The notes below the pieces were generated by a model. It saw only the letters and a program-made list of their open reading frames with translations. It searched no databases and was not told where the DNA came from. Positions 1-7,240 of a stretch of DNA of 22,366 nt are shown here, in pieces. Location of the stretch: positions 1 to 22,366 of the IMG/VR virus record IMGVR_UViG_3300046467_001851; one strand, written 5' to 3'. The position numbers were made by a program, and so were the translations under genes. The DNA comes from a virus. The first letter of the stretch is position 1, and each line of letters opens with the position of its first letter.

Positions 1-477
1 AGCCATAGCATGGCCGTCAGTACCTGCATCTGCAACAACCGGAGCGCCCACAGCGATGCCGCCCTCTGCGTAAATTGGCACAACCCCGCCGATAATCAAC
101 CAAAAAAGGTCGTCATCTGCGACAGTGGTTGCCCCAAGCTCAGGATCACCAACACCAGCCCAGTCGCCTTCAGTAATACTGGCACCTGCGCAAGCACCGG
201 GAGCCAGTCGTCCAGCAGAGGCATCCACGTCAAAGCTAAGAACCAGACCATAAGTAGCAGTAGCTATAGTCAGGGCCGAGCCTTTGGTGTTACGAACGCA
301 CACTGCCCGGAGGGCTTGACCACTGCGGCGGCTTTTGCCACCGCGAATCGCGGGTGTGCGATCAACGTCGGGGAATTCAAAGACAGCACCACACCAATGG
401 GCATTGGTCAAGTTGCTGTCACTGTCAGTCCCCGAGAGCGTTTCACCCAAATCAAAAGGAGGATCAACGTAAATCAT
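1..477 (-). CDS. Virion protein downstream of the capsid gene (partial, C-terminus outside window)
   Basis: An open frame runs on the minus strand from an ATG at 477 to the window edge, 159 codons with no stop, beginning MIYVDPPFDLGETL. A good SD, AAGGAAAG, lies just upstream. It follows the major capsid gene by 25 bp in the same direction. The protein is rich in Ala, Gly, Val and Asp, with beta-type segments such as FWLIIGGVVPIYAEGG and a closing GAPVVADAGTDGHAM. This resembles the head decoration or cement-type proteins commonly encoded after phage capsid genes, but I cannot assign a named family. The coding direction agrees with the neighbouring structural genes; an open frame on the opposite strand over the same bases is a shadow. 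The C-terminus is missing. Confidence 0.75.
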   Translation of the reverse strand, partial: MIYVDPPFDLGETLSGTDSDSNLTNAHWCGAVFEFPDVDRTPAIRGGKSRRSGQALRAVCVRNTKGSALTIATATYGLVLSFDVDASAGRLAPGACAGASITEGDWAGVGDPELGATTVADDDLFWLIIGGVVPIYAEGGIAVGAPVVADAGTDGHAMA

Positions 478-502
478 GTCATTCTTTCCTTGTCAAAAAG
501 CA

Positions 503-1639
503 CTATGCAAGTGCGGCCAGTTTGAAGAAGTTACGCGGCGATGAGAACTTGAGGTTGCTCAACGTGCTAACAGCTGCGACAAACGCCTGGCTATGAATGT
601 CGTATTCCGGGCCTTCCGACCGCAGAAGACTCTCATCCATGGACTTCAGTTCGATATTGTCGTAGTTCAGGCCGTACCCAACACCGGATTCAATTCCAGC
701 TTCCCACGATACTTCGATGCCATCAAAGTTCACTGTCTGCTTGAACCCGAGGGCGCGAAGTGACGTCTCGTTGGAAATCGCGATGCGTTCCTTGTCATCG
801 ATGATGTTCAGCAGTCCCATGTACAGATCACGGGCCAACAGAATGTTGGTGATCTGACCGGTCTTGCTGGCATTACGCTGACTATTAATGATGGCGTACC
901 GCAAAGCCTCGTCGCCCTGCCCAGCCCAAGTATTCGTGGTACTGGGAAGGTCGGCGTGCGTGGTCGTGTAATTCACAACCAGCGGCGACCAGAAGTCATA
1001 CTCGCCATCAGCGATACCATCAGGCCAGTATTGACCCGATTCGTTTTCTCCGCCGTAGTTGCCGAGAACTGTCGACAGTGCGGCGTAACTGTCATTCGGA
1101 TAACCAACGATGTCAGCGGCATTCGCTGATCGCTGGGCACCGGACGTGCTGTTCACCGTACCATTGAGAACGAACATCGATTCCAGGCCATGCCAGGACT
1201 GCTCGTTACCCGAGGCGGAACCATCAACGTAGTACTCGCCACCAAACGCCTGCGTCATGGAAGTTTCCAGTCGCTGGACGAAGTTGTCGAATACCTTAAC
1301 AATGCCTTCCGGCCCCTTGTTGGAACGGAATTCGCGGTAGTACATCGCGTCAGTTGTCTGGTAACCACGGAACTCGAGGTTCGCAGTTTTCCAGAGGTTA
1401 CGACGTGCAAAGTTTCGCTGAGTCTCGCCAGTATTTCCTTCCACCTTGTGGAGTCGGTACTGTACGGGCCAGTCAAAACCTTCACCGCTGTTGTTGTAGT
1501 TCACCCGTCCAGCCGACTCGAGCAATGCACCCAACTGAAAGTTTCGGAGCATTGACTCCTCAACTTCGCGGATATGATTCGCAAGAGTTGTGGCGCTAGT
1601 CCGGGCGAAGGCAACAGGATTGAATCCCTTATATGCCAT
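503..1639 (-). CDS. Major capsid protein
   Basis: A 378-residue protein starting MAYKGFNPVAFARTS, preceded by a strong SD (GGAGGGG, 9 bases before ATG). Its length, its position after a Q-rich scaffold-like gene and before a small virion gene, and its content (N-terminal helix with EESMLRNFQLGALLESAGRV, then WPVQYRLHKVEG, later ILLARDLYMGLLNIIDDKERIAISN and a C-terminal FVAAVSTLSNLKFSSPRNFFKL) fit a phage coat protein that builds the icosahedral head. No protease or transmembrane segment is seen. I infer an HK97-type fold from context and general pattern rather than from a diagnostic motif. It is transcribed with its neighbours on the minus strand, probably as a late structural operon. Confidence 0.8.
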   Translation of the reverse strand: MAYKGFNPVAFARTSATTLANHIREVEESMLRNFQLGALLESAGRVNYNNSGEGFDWPVQYRLHKVEGNTGETQRNFARRNLWKTANLEFRGYQTTDAMYYREFRSNKGPEGIVKVFDNFVQRLETSMTQAFGGEYYVDGSASGNEQSWHGLESMFVLNGTVNSTSGAQRSANAADIVGYPNDSYAALSTVLGNYGGENESGQYWPDGIADGEYDFWSPLVVNYTTTHADLPSTTNTWAGQGDEALRYAIINSQRNASKTGQITNILLARDLYMGLLNIIDDKERIAISNETSLRALGFKQTVNFDGIEVSWEAGIESGVGYGLNYDNIELKSMDESLLRSEGPEYDIHSQAFVAAVSTLSNLKFSSPRNFFKLAALA

Positions 1640-1673
1640 TTTTAAAACCCCTCCTCACAAAAGTCACAACAAA

Positions 1674-2864
1674 TTAGAACAAGCCATCTGCTATGGCCTG
1701 CTGACGTAGTTTTTCACCCGCACTTAAATGCGGATTCTGCGACGGCGCCTCGGGTTCGTATGCAGCCGGAACACTTCCGGCTGCGCTCGGTATATGAGAT
1801 GCGGGCGACTGCGACTGCAGGTGCTGCATATTTCTCTGCTGCGCGGCATATGTTTGCTGCACTTGCTGCTGCTGCTGAGATAACATGCTTGTCGACAAGT
1901 CGCCCGCATACATCCGCGTTGCAAGATCCCATAGCGTGCTTGGATCAGCGATACCCTGCTGGCGGAAGTAGTTCACATAGTTCGTGACAGCCGCGCCCTC
2001 GGAAGAGAGGACAGGGCTACCATTTGTATCCTGTACAAATTGCTGGGTTCTGGGATCACGCTGGTACACCCAGTCGGCGTTTCGTGTATTAATATCCTCG
2101 ACGGCCGCCTGCTGCTGCATTCCCTGGTAATAGTTGCTGGTGTAGTCGACGACCTTGGAATACGCCTCTGGAAAATATTTGTCGAATTCCTGCTTGATAA
2201 TCTGCGGCAGGACTTCCTGTGGCCGTCGCAATAACTTCTCGGCCCAGTCTTCCAGGTAAGTTGAATATCCCTCGGCTGCTGTCTTGACCTTGAGCGGTGT
2301 TCCGTCTCGCCAGTCCCACTGTGCGGATCCAGTTTCCTGGTTGAATACCTGCTCCCGGTATTGATCCAGGTTTTGGAGATCGAATTCCGGGGGCGCCCAC
2401 CAGTGCTGACCTCCCGGCGCTGGGGTCTGCTCCTGTTGCTGGGTCTGTTGCTGGGTCTGCTGCTGCAGGTATTCCCGTCCGTAGTCAGCATATTGCTGCT
2501 GCTCTTGCAACTGCTGGTCATACTGACCTTGCAGCTGGTTGGAGTAATTCGCCCACTGCTGATTCTGGTTCGCCAGTTGCTGGTAGGATTCAAGTAAACG
2601 GTTTTGCGCCTCGCCGTCATCTTCGACATCAGTAAACCCAAGCTGCCTCACCTGGTCTGCCAGTGTTGGCTCGTAATACTCTTGGGGGTACGCTTCCTGT
2701 GGTTCCTGCGGCTCCTCGTAGACGGGCTGCTGTGCGGGCTCGTTATCGAAAAACTCGGTCAAGTCAAGTTCCGGCGCTACTGGCTCCTCGACCGCTGGCG
2801 CCTCCGTAAACTCATCCTGCACCTCACCTTCAATGGCTTCGTCTTGGGTAATATCTGTTGACAT
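1674..2864 (-). CDS. Scaffold-like acidic, glutamine-rich head protein
   Basis: A 396-residue protein with SD GAGGAG 9 bases before ATG. The first 70 residues are acidic and proline-rich (EEPVAPELDLTEFFDNEP), residues about 85-160 are a glutamine-rich coiled-coil segment with runs such as QQQTQQQTQQQEQ, the middle is helical (LEDWAEKLLRRPQEVLPQIIKQEFDKYFPEAY), and the C-terminus is again Q/A/P-rich, ending GEKLRQQAIADGLF. This composition and its position 34 bp before the capsid gene match scaffold proteins, which chaperone coat assembly and are then lost or degraded. The many CTG/CAG codon runs encode the Gln tracts and are not separate repeats. No catalytic residues are visible, so the role rests on composition and position. 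Confidence 0.65.
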   Translation of the reverse strand: MSTDITQDEAIEGEVQDEFTEAPAVEEPVAPELDLTEFFDNEPAQQPVYEEPQEPQEAYPQEYYEPTLADQVRQLGFTDVEDDGEAQNRLLESYQQLANQNQQWANYSNQLQGQYDQQLQEQQQYADYGREYLQQQTQQQTQQQEQTPAPGGQHWWAPPEFDLQNLDQYREQVFNQETGSAQWDWRDGTPLKVKTAAEGYSTYLEDWAEKLLRRPQEVLPQIIKQEFDKYFPEAYSKVVDYTSNYYQGMQQQAAVEDINTRNADWVYQRDPRTQQFVQDTNGSPVLSSEGAAVTNYVNYFRQQGIADPSTLWDLATRMYAGDLSTSMLSQQQQQVQQTYAAQQRNMQHLQSQSPASHIPSAAGSVPAAYEPEAPSQNPHLSAGEKLRQQAIADGLF

Positions 2865-2952
2865 AAATTCTCTCCTCGGGCGAGTCCTGGGTACACTTGA
2901 AAGTGTCGCTCAAACCACCGGATTGATTCAAGAGAAGTTTCCAAGATGGCCC

Positions 2953-2997
2953 AAAAAAAGAGTACCCCAAGCAAGATCGGTGAAATCGGCAAGGGGT
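2953..2997 (-). terminator. Probable rho-independent terminator for the upstream minus-strand genes
   Basis: Read on the minus strand, ACCCC (complement of 2993-2997) can pair with GGGGT (complement of 2964-2968), with two extra pairs inside, and seven T residues follow (complement of 2953-2959). It lies between the end of the nuclease-like gene and the scaffold gene, so it would separate the two transcription units. The stem is short and has an internal mismatch. Confidence 0.45.
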
Positions 2998-3038
2998 GTC
3001 AGTGGGGTGTCACTGGGGTGTCACTGGTGTCAGTGACA
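2993..3038. repeat. 11-bp tandem repeat (3.8 copies) ending in a perfect hairpin
   Basis: Units GGGGTGTCAGT (2993-3003), GGGGTGTCACT (3004-3014), GGGGTGTCACT (3015-3025) and the shortened GGTGTCAGT (3026-3034) follow each other directly. The last part forms a perfect 8-bp inverted repeat, TGTCACTG (3019-3026) with CAGTGACA (3031-3038), loop GTGT. It lies in the 217-bp spacer between the nuclease-like gene and the scaffold gene, and could be a protein-binding array or part of a termination structure. Confidence 0.85.
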
Positions 3039-3081
3039 GGGGCGATGTCCGAATTGCGGATGCCCTGAATACCGGATTATT

Positions 3082-3582
3082 TCAGTCGATCCGGCGAGGG
3101 AAGAACGTCGGCAGGCCACACTGTTTTCGCTCGAGTAGTTCGATTTCTCGAATGCTGTGAATGGCCCCCCGGCCATAATCGACCAGCTCTGCCTCATCCA
3201 TCTCTGCTGCCGTGGCCCAGCCGCAGACGCGAGACTGCAACCGCTCGTTAACGCTGACCAGGATATAGATGTCAGCCCGGCGTTCTACATCTGGTGGAAG
3301 ACGGAGGTGCGGGTCTTCCCAGTAAGTCGATGTCTTGATATCGCATCGCCGGCCCTCGACGAGAAAATCCGTTCCCCCGTCACCCTCAATAAGAAGCTCC
3401 ACGTCCATTGGGACACCGGACTCCAGGCTGACCGTCAGCTCGCCGGCCAGGCCAAGGAAATGCGTGGATCCATCTGCCCAGTTGCGGGTGCTTTCAAAGC
3501 CCCCTTTCTGGTTCTCCCTCGCCTCCGACAACGCCGTTATCACGTCCTTGTATGCGCTCAGATCCCATATCCTTTGGGCCAT
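3082..3582 (-). CDS. PD-(D/E)XK nuclease-like protein
   Basis: A 166-residue protein when started at the ATG giving MAQRIWDLSAYKD, with GGAAA five bases upstream. A GTG 30 bases further out (3612) would add ten residues but has no SD. From the chosen start, E48 in LAGELTV, D72 in GTDFLVEG, and D81-I-K83 in CDIKTST form the spaced acidic and lysine pattern of the PD-(D/E)XK fold, seen in restriction-type nucleases and phage exonucleases. Helices before E48 and strands around YILVSVNE fit. I infer a nuclease or a nuclease-fold DNA-binding protein; no specific family is recognised. Its start overlaps the zinc-ribbon gene upstream in another frame. Confidence 0.6.
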   Translation of the reverse strand: MAQRIWDLSAYKDVITALSEARENQKGGFESTRNWADGSTHFLGLAGELTVSLESGVPMDVELLIEGDGGTDFLVEGRRCDIKTSTYWEDPHLRLPPDVERRADIYILVSVNERLQSRVCGWATAAEMDEAELVDYGRGAIHSIREIELLERKQCGLPTFFPRRID

Positions 3583-3694
3583 AAGATTTCCATTTCTGAA
3601 CGATGATGTCACACATGTGGCAGTGGTGGGCAGACCTCTCGCTATTGTCGTAGATCACCTGTGTCCTCAAACCGCATTGTGGGCACTTAACCAT
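3494..3694 (-). CDS. Small zinc-ribbon protein
   Basis: A 66-residue protein starting MVKCPQCGLRTQ, with SD GGGTGAGGA directly before the ATG. C4-P-Q-C7 and C25-H-M-C28 form a zinc-ribbon pair, and the first 40 residues look like a complete small domain. The remaining 26 residues (Gly/Glu/Arg rich) are read from the beginning of the nuclease-like gene in a different frame and may carry little function. The unusually long overlap of about 89 bases, together with the good SD, suggests the two products are translated from one message. Confidence 0.6.
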   Translation of the reverse strand: MVKCPQCGLRTQVIYDNSERSAHHCHMCDIIVQKWKSYGPKDMGSERIQGRDNGVVGGEGEPERGL

Positions 3695-3775
3695 TCCTCA
3701 CCCTACCCTCCATTACCGCTCGCGATAATAAAGGATTACTGAGATTGTGGCAAGAGATTAGAGTTGTGAATCCCC

Positions 3776-3892
3776 CTAATGTAAAGCCCACCACCACTTG
3801 AACCAGATAACCTGACGCCATATCTCAATCACAAAATATGTACTACCGGACAGGCAAAACGTACCCAGCATCAGCTTCTCTAGCTTACTCAC
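3776..3892 (-). CDS. Mini membrane protein translationally coupled to the phosphoesterase
   Basis: A GTG inside the final codons of the metallophosphoesterase gene (overlap of 8 bases) opens a 38-residue frame starting MSKLEKLMLGTFCLSG and ending in TAG at 3776-3778. GGAG lies 6 bases before the GTG. The product has one hydrophobic segment (LMLGTFCLSGSTYFVIEIW) followed by a Trp-rich end, VIWFKWWWALH, as in single-pass membrane peptides. Its function is unknown. The GTG start and small size leave some doubt. Confidence 0.45.
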   Translation of the reverse strand: MSKLEKLMLGTFCLSGSTYFVIEIWRQVIWFKWWWALH

Positions 3893-5018
3893 CTCTAGCT
3901 CCTTTCAGTGCCCAGACTGCATCCCGTACATCATCAAATCCGATAATCCTTCTCTCGCCGGGAAAGAGGATGAAAGTCGGGCAGGTCGGGATACTGTGTT
4001 CAAATCCATACTGATGTGCGTACTGTGTCGTAATCTGATAGCTGCCCGGCCGGGCTGCATATATCCTCTTGCCATGCTTGGTCACGGCCTCCAGGGCGGC
4101 AGCATGATGATGCCCTATGACACCGATATCAAAAGGGGCGTCATTCATTTCCCAGAACCGCTTGACCACATGCGTCTGGTTCAGGCTTGAGTTAAACCGT
4201 CCCACCTGATGCCGGATCAGCATGTCATAATCCTGTCCACCGACTGTGACCTTCAGCCTCGCCTCTGCCGGCGCATAACAGAGCTTGTTGTTCTCCGCTA
4301 TCTTCGACAGGTAATCCACGCCACCGATCTGTGCCGTCCAGGCGTCATGGTTGCCGGAGATCAATACGAGGATCTTGTCACCGAAGATTTTCAGGTAATG
4401 ATCGAACAGCCTCCACTGGTCGTTAGGTGTGCTGCGGGCCGCCAGGTACGCCTGCTGGATCTTGATGTGATTATCCACGCCGTCCCCCGCCAGACACGCA
4501 TAGAGGCCGGGTGTGTCGTGGATCAGCTCGGCATCCTCCCGCATTCGCTTCAGGTCACACGCCGTGCCCGGCGCGATATGCTGATCCGAGATACAGGCAA
4601 TGGCAATAGGGCCGGTAGGAAAGTTCACATTGAACTTCCCCCGCAGCTTTGCCTTCTTGATTTCCCTGATACCCAGCTTCTCGGCTTTCGTCCACGCATC
4701 GTTGCCATCCCAGTCATCTTTCCACTCGGGTATGACCACGCCAGCCTCTGCGGCAGCGGACTTCTCCTGAAATCCCAGCACCGCCTTCTTTAGATCCGCG
4801 ACCTCACTCTTGAGCGCCACGTTCTCAAACTCGACCACCTCCTCTCTAACGTCTTCCGAAATCGGTTCACGTCCCATTTGGTGCAATCTTTTCAGCTTGC
4901 TCCGCACCGCGTCAGGCGAGCGATTCATGCTTGTCGCAATTTCAATGGCGTCCGCCCCTGATGACGCCAGCTTCAGTAGCTGTTCCTCTTCACTCTCTCG
5001 CCAAATACCGCTAGCCAT
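3885..5018 (-). CDS. Calcineurin-like metallophosphoesterase with N-terminal SANT/HTH-like domain
   Basis: The start at 5018 (MASGIWRESEEEQ) has a strong SD, GGAGGTG; an ATG 27 bases further out has none. The protein has 377 residues. Residues about 5-46 form a Myb/SANT- or GcrA-like helix-turn-helix (W6, IATSMNRSPDAVRSKLKRL). Residues about 60-90 are helical, and from about 138 there is a phosphoesterase domain with all signature motifs: D145-Q-H147, GD178-179 with N183, GNHD 222-225, H270, and GHHH 302-305. Such enzymes bind two metal ions and cleave phosphodiester or phosphomonoester bonds; the substrate here is unknown. The DNA-binding-type N-terminus suggests a nucleic acid target. Transcription probably starts at the TATAAT box at 5061-5066. 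Confidence 0.88.
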   Translation of the reverse strand: MASGIWRESEEEQLLKLASSGADAIEIATSMNRSPDAVRSKLKRLHQMGREPISEDVREEVVEFENVALKSEVADLKKAVLGFQEKSAAAEAGVVIPEWKDDWDGNDAWTKAEKLGIREIKKAKLRGKFNVNFPTGPIAIACISDQHIAPGTACDLKRMREDAELIHDTPGLYACLAGDGVDNHIKIQQAYLAARSTPNDQWRLFDHYLKIFGDKILVLISGNHDAWTAQIGGVDYLSKIAENNKLCYAPAEARLKVTVGGQDYDMLIRHQVGRFNSSLNQTHVVKRFWEMNDAPFDIGVIGHHHAAALEAVTKHGKRIYAARPGSYQITTQYAHQYGFEHSIPTCPTFILFPGERRIIGFDDVRDAVWALKGARGE

Positions 5019-5045
5019 AGCACCTCCAATAGCCGAGTAAGACAT

Positions 5046-5066
5046 TGTCTATACCGGTAAATTATA
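5046..5066 (-). promoter_or_regulatory. Candidate promoter and operator for the phosphoesterase gene
   Basis: On the minus strand a perfect -10 hexamer TATAAT (complement of 5061-5066) is followed directly by TTTACCGGTATAGAC, which contains the 8-bp palindrome TACCGGTA. The ATG is about 40 bases downstream. No good -35 hexamer is seen at 17 bases. The sequence TTTACCGATATAGA recurs upstream of 10569. Confidence 0.5.
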
Positions 5067-5131
5067 GGCAGGTACTCAAATCCGCCGCTATCCACATTTC
5101 GCCGTATCAACGACTTCGATAAAATGGACAC

Positions 5132-5329
5132 ATGTGGTGGACATTAATACCAAAAGCGATTCTCACATCTTTTATCCTTATCGTAATTATTTGGGATCTG
5201 GCTACAGGTATTCTGGGGCACCCTGAAGCGACATTCAGCCGAGTACTTCTCGAGGCGTCCGCTGACCATCCGGTCATCGCCTTCATATTCGGCATGGTCT
5301 GCGGCCATGTCTGGTGGAGCAATAATTAG
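5132..5329 (+). CDS. Small phage membrane protein, possibly holin-like
   Basis: A 65-residue protein starting MWWTLIPKAILTS. Two hydrophobic segments are visible: residues about 5-22 (LIPKAILTSFILIVIIW) and about 46-60 (HPVIAFIFGMVCGHVWW), separated by the hydrophilic loop GHPEATFSRVLLEASAD. The pattern of two segments with a closing HPVI-F--GM-CGH-W resembles small phage membrane proteins often labelled putative holins. The ribosome-binding site is weak (GGA four bases upstream). It diverges from the phosphoesterase gene and precedes a long untranslated region and a dipeptidase gene, so a lysis role is possible but not shown. Confidence 0.6.
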   Translation: MWWTLIPKAILTSFILIVIIWDLATGILGHPEATFSRVLLEASADHPVIAFIFGMVCGHVWWSNN

Positions 5330-5703
5330 TGTTGTCCCAAAGTGGGGTAGCGGATATATTCGCTCTTTCCGATGTTTGCTGCGGTTCGTCGTAAGCCCAC
5401 GTTTGGTATCCGCAGCGGGTCATGGTTCAGCACCCATTGGCCGAGGCCGATAAGCCTGAACGCAAAAGGAGTCAAAACCTAAGACCCATCAAAGTGTGGC
5501 TAGCCCCTGGTTGATGGCGAGGTCGAATATCCTGCCTGTCTTGCGCGAGTAATACAGGAGTAGCCGGAAAGCGGACGTAGCTCTGCGGAGTGAACCTGCC
5601 CGGCCATTGACTCAGGGGGCGTTCTAGCCTCTCAGCCAGAGTGACTTACCGTTATGATTGGGGTAATACGGCATAACTGTCTCAGGGCCATGAGGTAGGT
5701 AGC
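5330..5703 (+). other. Hairpin-rich region without a gene, candidate structured RNA
   Basis: No supported ORF lies in these 374 bases. Several exact stems are visible: GCTGCGG (5378-5384) with CCGCAGC (5410-5416); GTTCAG (5425-5430) with CTGAAC (5456-5461), which encloses TTGGC-CGAG-GCCGA; CCATCAA (5486-5492) with TTGATGG (5511-5517); and CCTGT (5535-5539) with ACAGG (5554-5558). A run of nested stems in the plus-strand leader of the dipeptidase gene suggests a folded leader or non-coding RNA. I do not recognise a known riboswitch, tmRNA, RNase P RNA or intron core. A decayed gene or intron remnant is also possible. Confidence 0.4.
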
Positions 5704-6903
5704 ATGCGAGACTGGCAGAGAATTCACAGTGAAGCGACCATTGTTGACCTGCATACTCACCCGACGCTGAAGATATCCCTCTTCAAAAGAAACCTGGCTA
5801 AACGATTCCGGCAGGGCCTGAAGGGATTCTGGCCGATGTCGACCAGATCGGGGTTTCAGATGCTCGAGCAGGGCGAATATGACGTATCCCTGTCTACGGT
5901 ATACATGCCTGAAGCTGGCATGCTCAAAGATCTGCCCATCATCCACCTACTGAGATTCCTGCGGCCATTCGCCTGGTACAGGACTTTCGGGAAGAAATCC
6001 TACTTCAAAGGCGCTGTCTGGTGCCTGGATCAGATCGAGAAGCAGGCAAAGTCATACAAGGGCAAAAGACCGGTTGTTATCTCTCGCAGCCCGGCCGAAC
6101 TGGAGACAGATCTACTCAATAATGCGATATGTATCGTCCATAGCATCGAAGGGGCTCACAACCTGCAGGACAAATGCGGCAAGATACCAGCAGAGATAAC
6201 CCCTGAAATCGAAGAGGAGATACTGTCTAGCCTCGAGTACATGTCAAAACGGGGTGTCGCATACCTCGGATTGTCGCATTTCTACCAGAACTACTGCTCC
6301 CCTTCAGTATTCCCGTACCCAGATTATGCACTGAAACTATCAAAATGGCGTAATCTCGTGCAGAGGTGGGACGAAAACAAGGGACTCACCTCCCTAGGAG
6401 AAAAAGTAGTACTGCGTGCCAGAGAGCTTGGCATGCTTATCGACGTCACACACTGCACCCAAATGGCCCGTCGAGAAGTCTACGGCATGTGCCAATCAGG
6501 AATCATTGCTTCCCACGTCGGATCCTATGAGCTGAACCCGTCCACACTGAACCTGGAAGACTGGGAAATTGAGACAATAGCCCGTAAAGGCGGGGTAATA
6601 GGCGTGATTCCCATGACGTACTGGCTACTTGGCTATGGCAAGGGGCTCGGCCTGGACGCAATGAGCCAGACCATCCGGCACATCATCAGTGTGGGCGGAG
6701 AAGAGTGTGTGGGCATAGGCACTGACCTGGACGGCCTGACAGACCCAATTGACGAGATAACAGACGCTTCAGGGCTGTCCCAGCTGACCAGACGCCTGTG
6801 TGCAGAGACATTTGCGCGTGGAACGCGATATACCGACGAAACTATCCGAAAGATCCTTGGAGGGAACGCCTTGCGGGTCTTGACGGAGCAGTGGAAGGCA
6901 TGA
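5704..6903 (+). CDS. M19 family membrane dipeptidase homologue
   Basis: A 399-residue protein starting MRDWQRIHSE, with SD GAGG upstream. Motifs of the M19 (renal or membrane dipeptidase) TIM-barrel metalloprotease family appear in order: VDLHTHP with H17 and H19, IEGAH with the bridging E149, LSHFYQN (H192), LIDVTH (H250), ASHVGS (H271), GIGTDLDG, and a closing KILGGNALRV. Family members bind two zinc ions and hydrolyse dipeptides, some with a D-residue. The canonical first pair HxD is HxH here, a variant also found in some bacterial members as far as I recall. No signal peptide is seen, so a cytoplasmic role is likely. The stop overlaps the next gene (ATGA). The gene is unusual cargo for a phage. 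Confidence 0.87.
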   Translation: MRDWQRIHSEATIVDLHTHPTLKISLFKRNLAKRFRQGLKGFWPMSTRSGFQMLEQGEYDVSLSTVYMPEAGMLKDLPIIHLLRFLRPFAWYRTFGKKSYFKGAVWCLDQIEKQAKSYKGKRPVVISRSPAELETDLLNNAICIVHSIEGAHNLQDKCGKIPAEITPEIEEEILSSLEYMSKRGVAYLGLSHFYQNYCSPSVFPYPDYALKLSKWRNLVQRWDENKGLTSLGEKVVLRARELGMLIDVTHCTQMARREVYGMCQSGIIASHVGSYELNPSTLNLEDWEIETIARKGGVIGVIPMTYWLLGYGKGLGLDAMSQTIRHIISVGGEECVGIGTDLDGLTDPIDEITDASGLSQLTRRLCAETFARGTRYTDETIRKILGGNALRVLTEQWKA

Positions 6904-7199
6904 AACGCTACTTCGTGTATACCCACGGGGACCACAGCACAGGACCGTGGAAGGGTGATCTAATGGTCTGGGAAGGCGATTTATACAAGAAATCACTGAC
7001 CGGAAGGCCAGATACACTCGGTGTAAGGTACATATACGACTACACAGGCCCTTGGATGACCATTGCAAGGAACCATGTAGTCGAAATCGTGCCGGCAAAA
7101 GACCTGGAAGATCCAGGCGATCAACACTACCTGACCTTCAGGCAGTGCGAGTCAGTGCGTCATATAGAGGATGCATCCCCCGAGGAAGGCTCTACATAG
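6900..7199 (+). CDS. Hypothetical protein coupled to the dipeptidase
   Basis: The ATG at 6900 overlaps the dipeptidase stop (ATGA), which argues for this start and for translational coupling. The 99-residue product starts MKRYFVYTHGDHSTGPWKGD and is rich in aromatic and charged residues, with beta-type strands (LMVWEGDLYKK, VRYIYDY, HVVEIVP) and an acidic end, DASPEEGST. No family is recognised, and no membrane segment or cysteine cluster is present. Being coupled to the dipeptidase, it may act with it or simply share its expression. Confidence 0.65.
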   Translation: MKRYFVYTHGDHSTGPWKGDLMVWEGDLYKKSLTGRPDTLGVRYIYDYTGPWMTIARNHVVEIVPAKDLEDPGDQHYLTFRQCESVRHIEDASPEEGST

Positions 7200-7205
7200 C
7201 CCTCG

Positions 7206-7240
7206 GATGACCATGCAAAGGCCAAACAAGGCCGTTACAT
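7206..7240. repeat. Imperfect 35-bp direct repeat, copy 1
   Basis: This segment, with core GCAAAGGCCAAA, matches 8382-8416 at 28 of 35 positions. The two copies bracket the PP-loop/membrane-protein operon. This copy contains the stop codon of the PP-loop gene (7235-7237) and has a short GGCC/GGCC inverted repeat followed by TTT on the minus strand. Confidence 0.65.

Noticed and set aside
10-525. Plus-strand open frame of 171 codons at the left edge
   Set aside because: The minus strand has an SD-led frame continuing the capsid operon over the same bases; the plus frame is Cys/Ser-rich with no SD.
1850-2580. CTG/CAG-rich runs that look like microsatellites
   Set aside because: They are Gln codons of the scaffold-like protein on the minus strand.
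4209-4793. Long plus-strand frame opposite the phosphoesterase
   Set aside because: Antisense shadow of a gene with a complete set of catalytic motifs.
5425-5461. GGTTCAG stem that might be a tRNA arm
   Set aside because: No cloverleaf, acceptor stem or CCA end could be built around it.
5371-5484. Possible 37-residue plus-strand frame starting MFAAVRRKPTFG
   Set aside because: No SD, it lies across nested RNA stems, and has no match to a known family; too weak to call.
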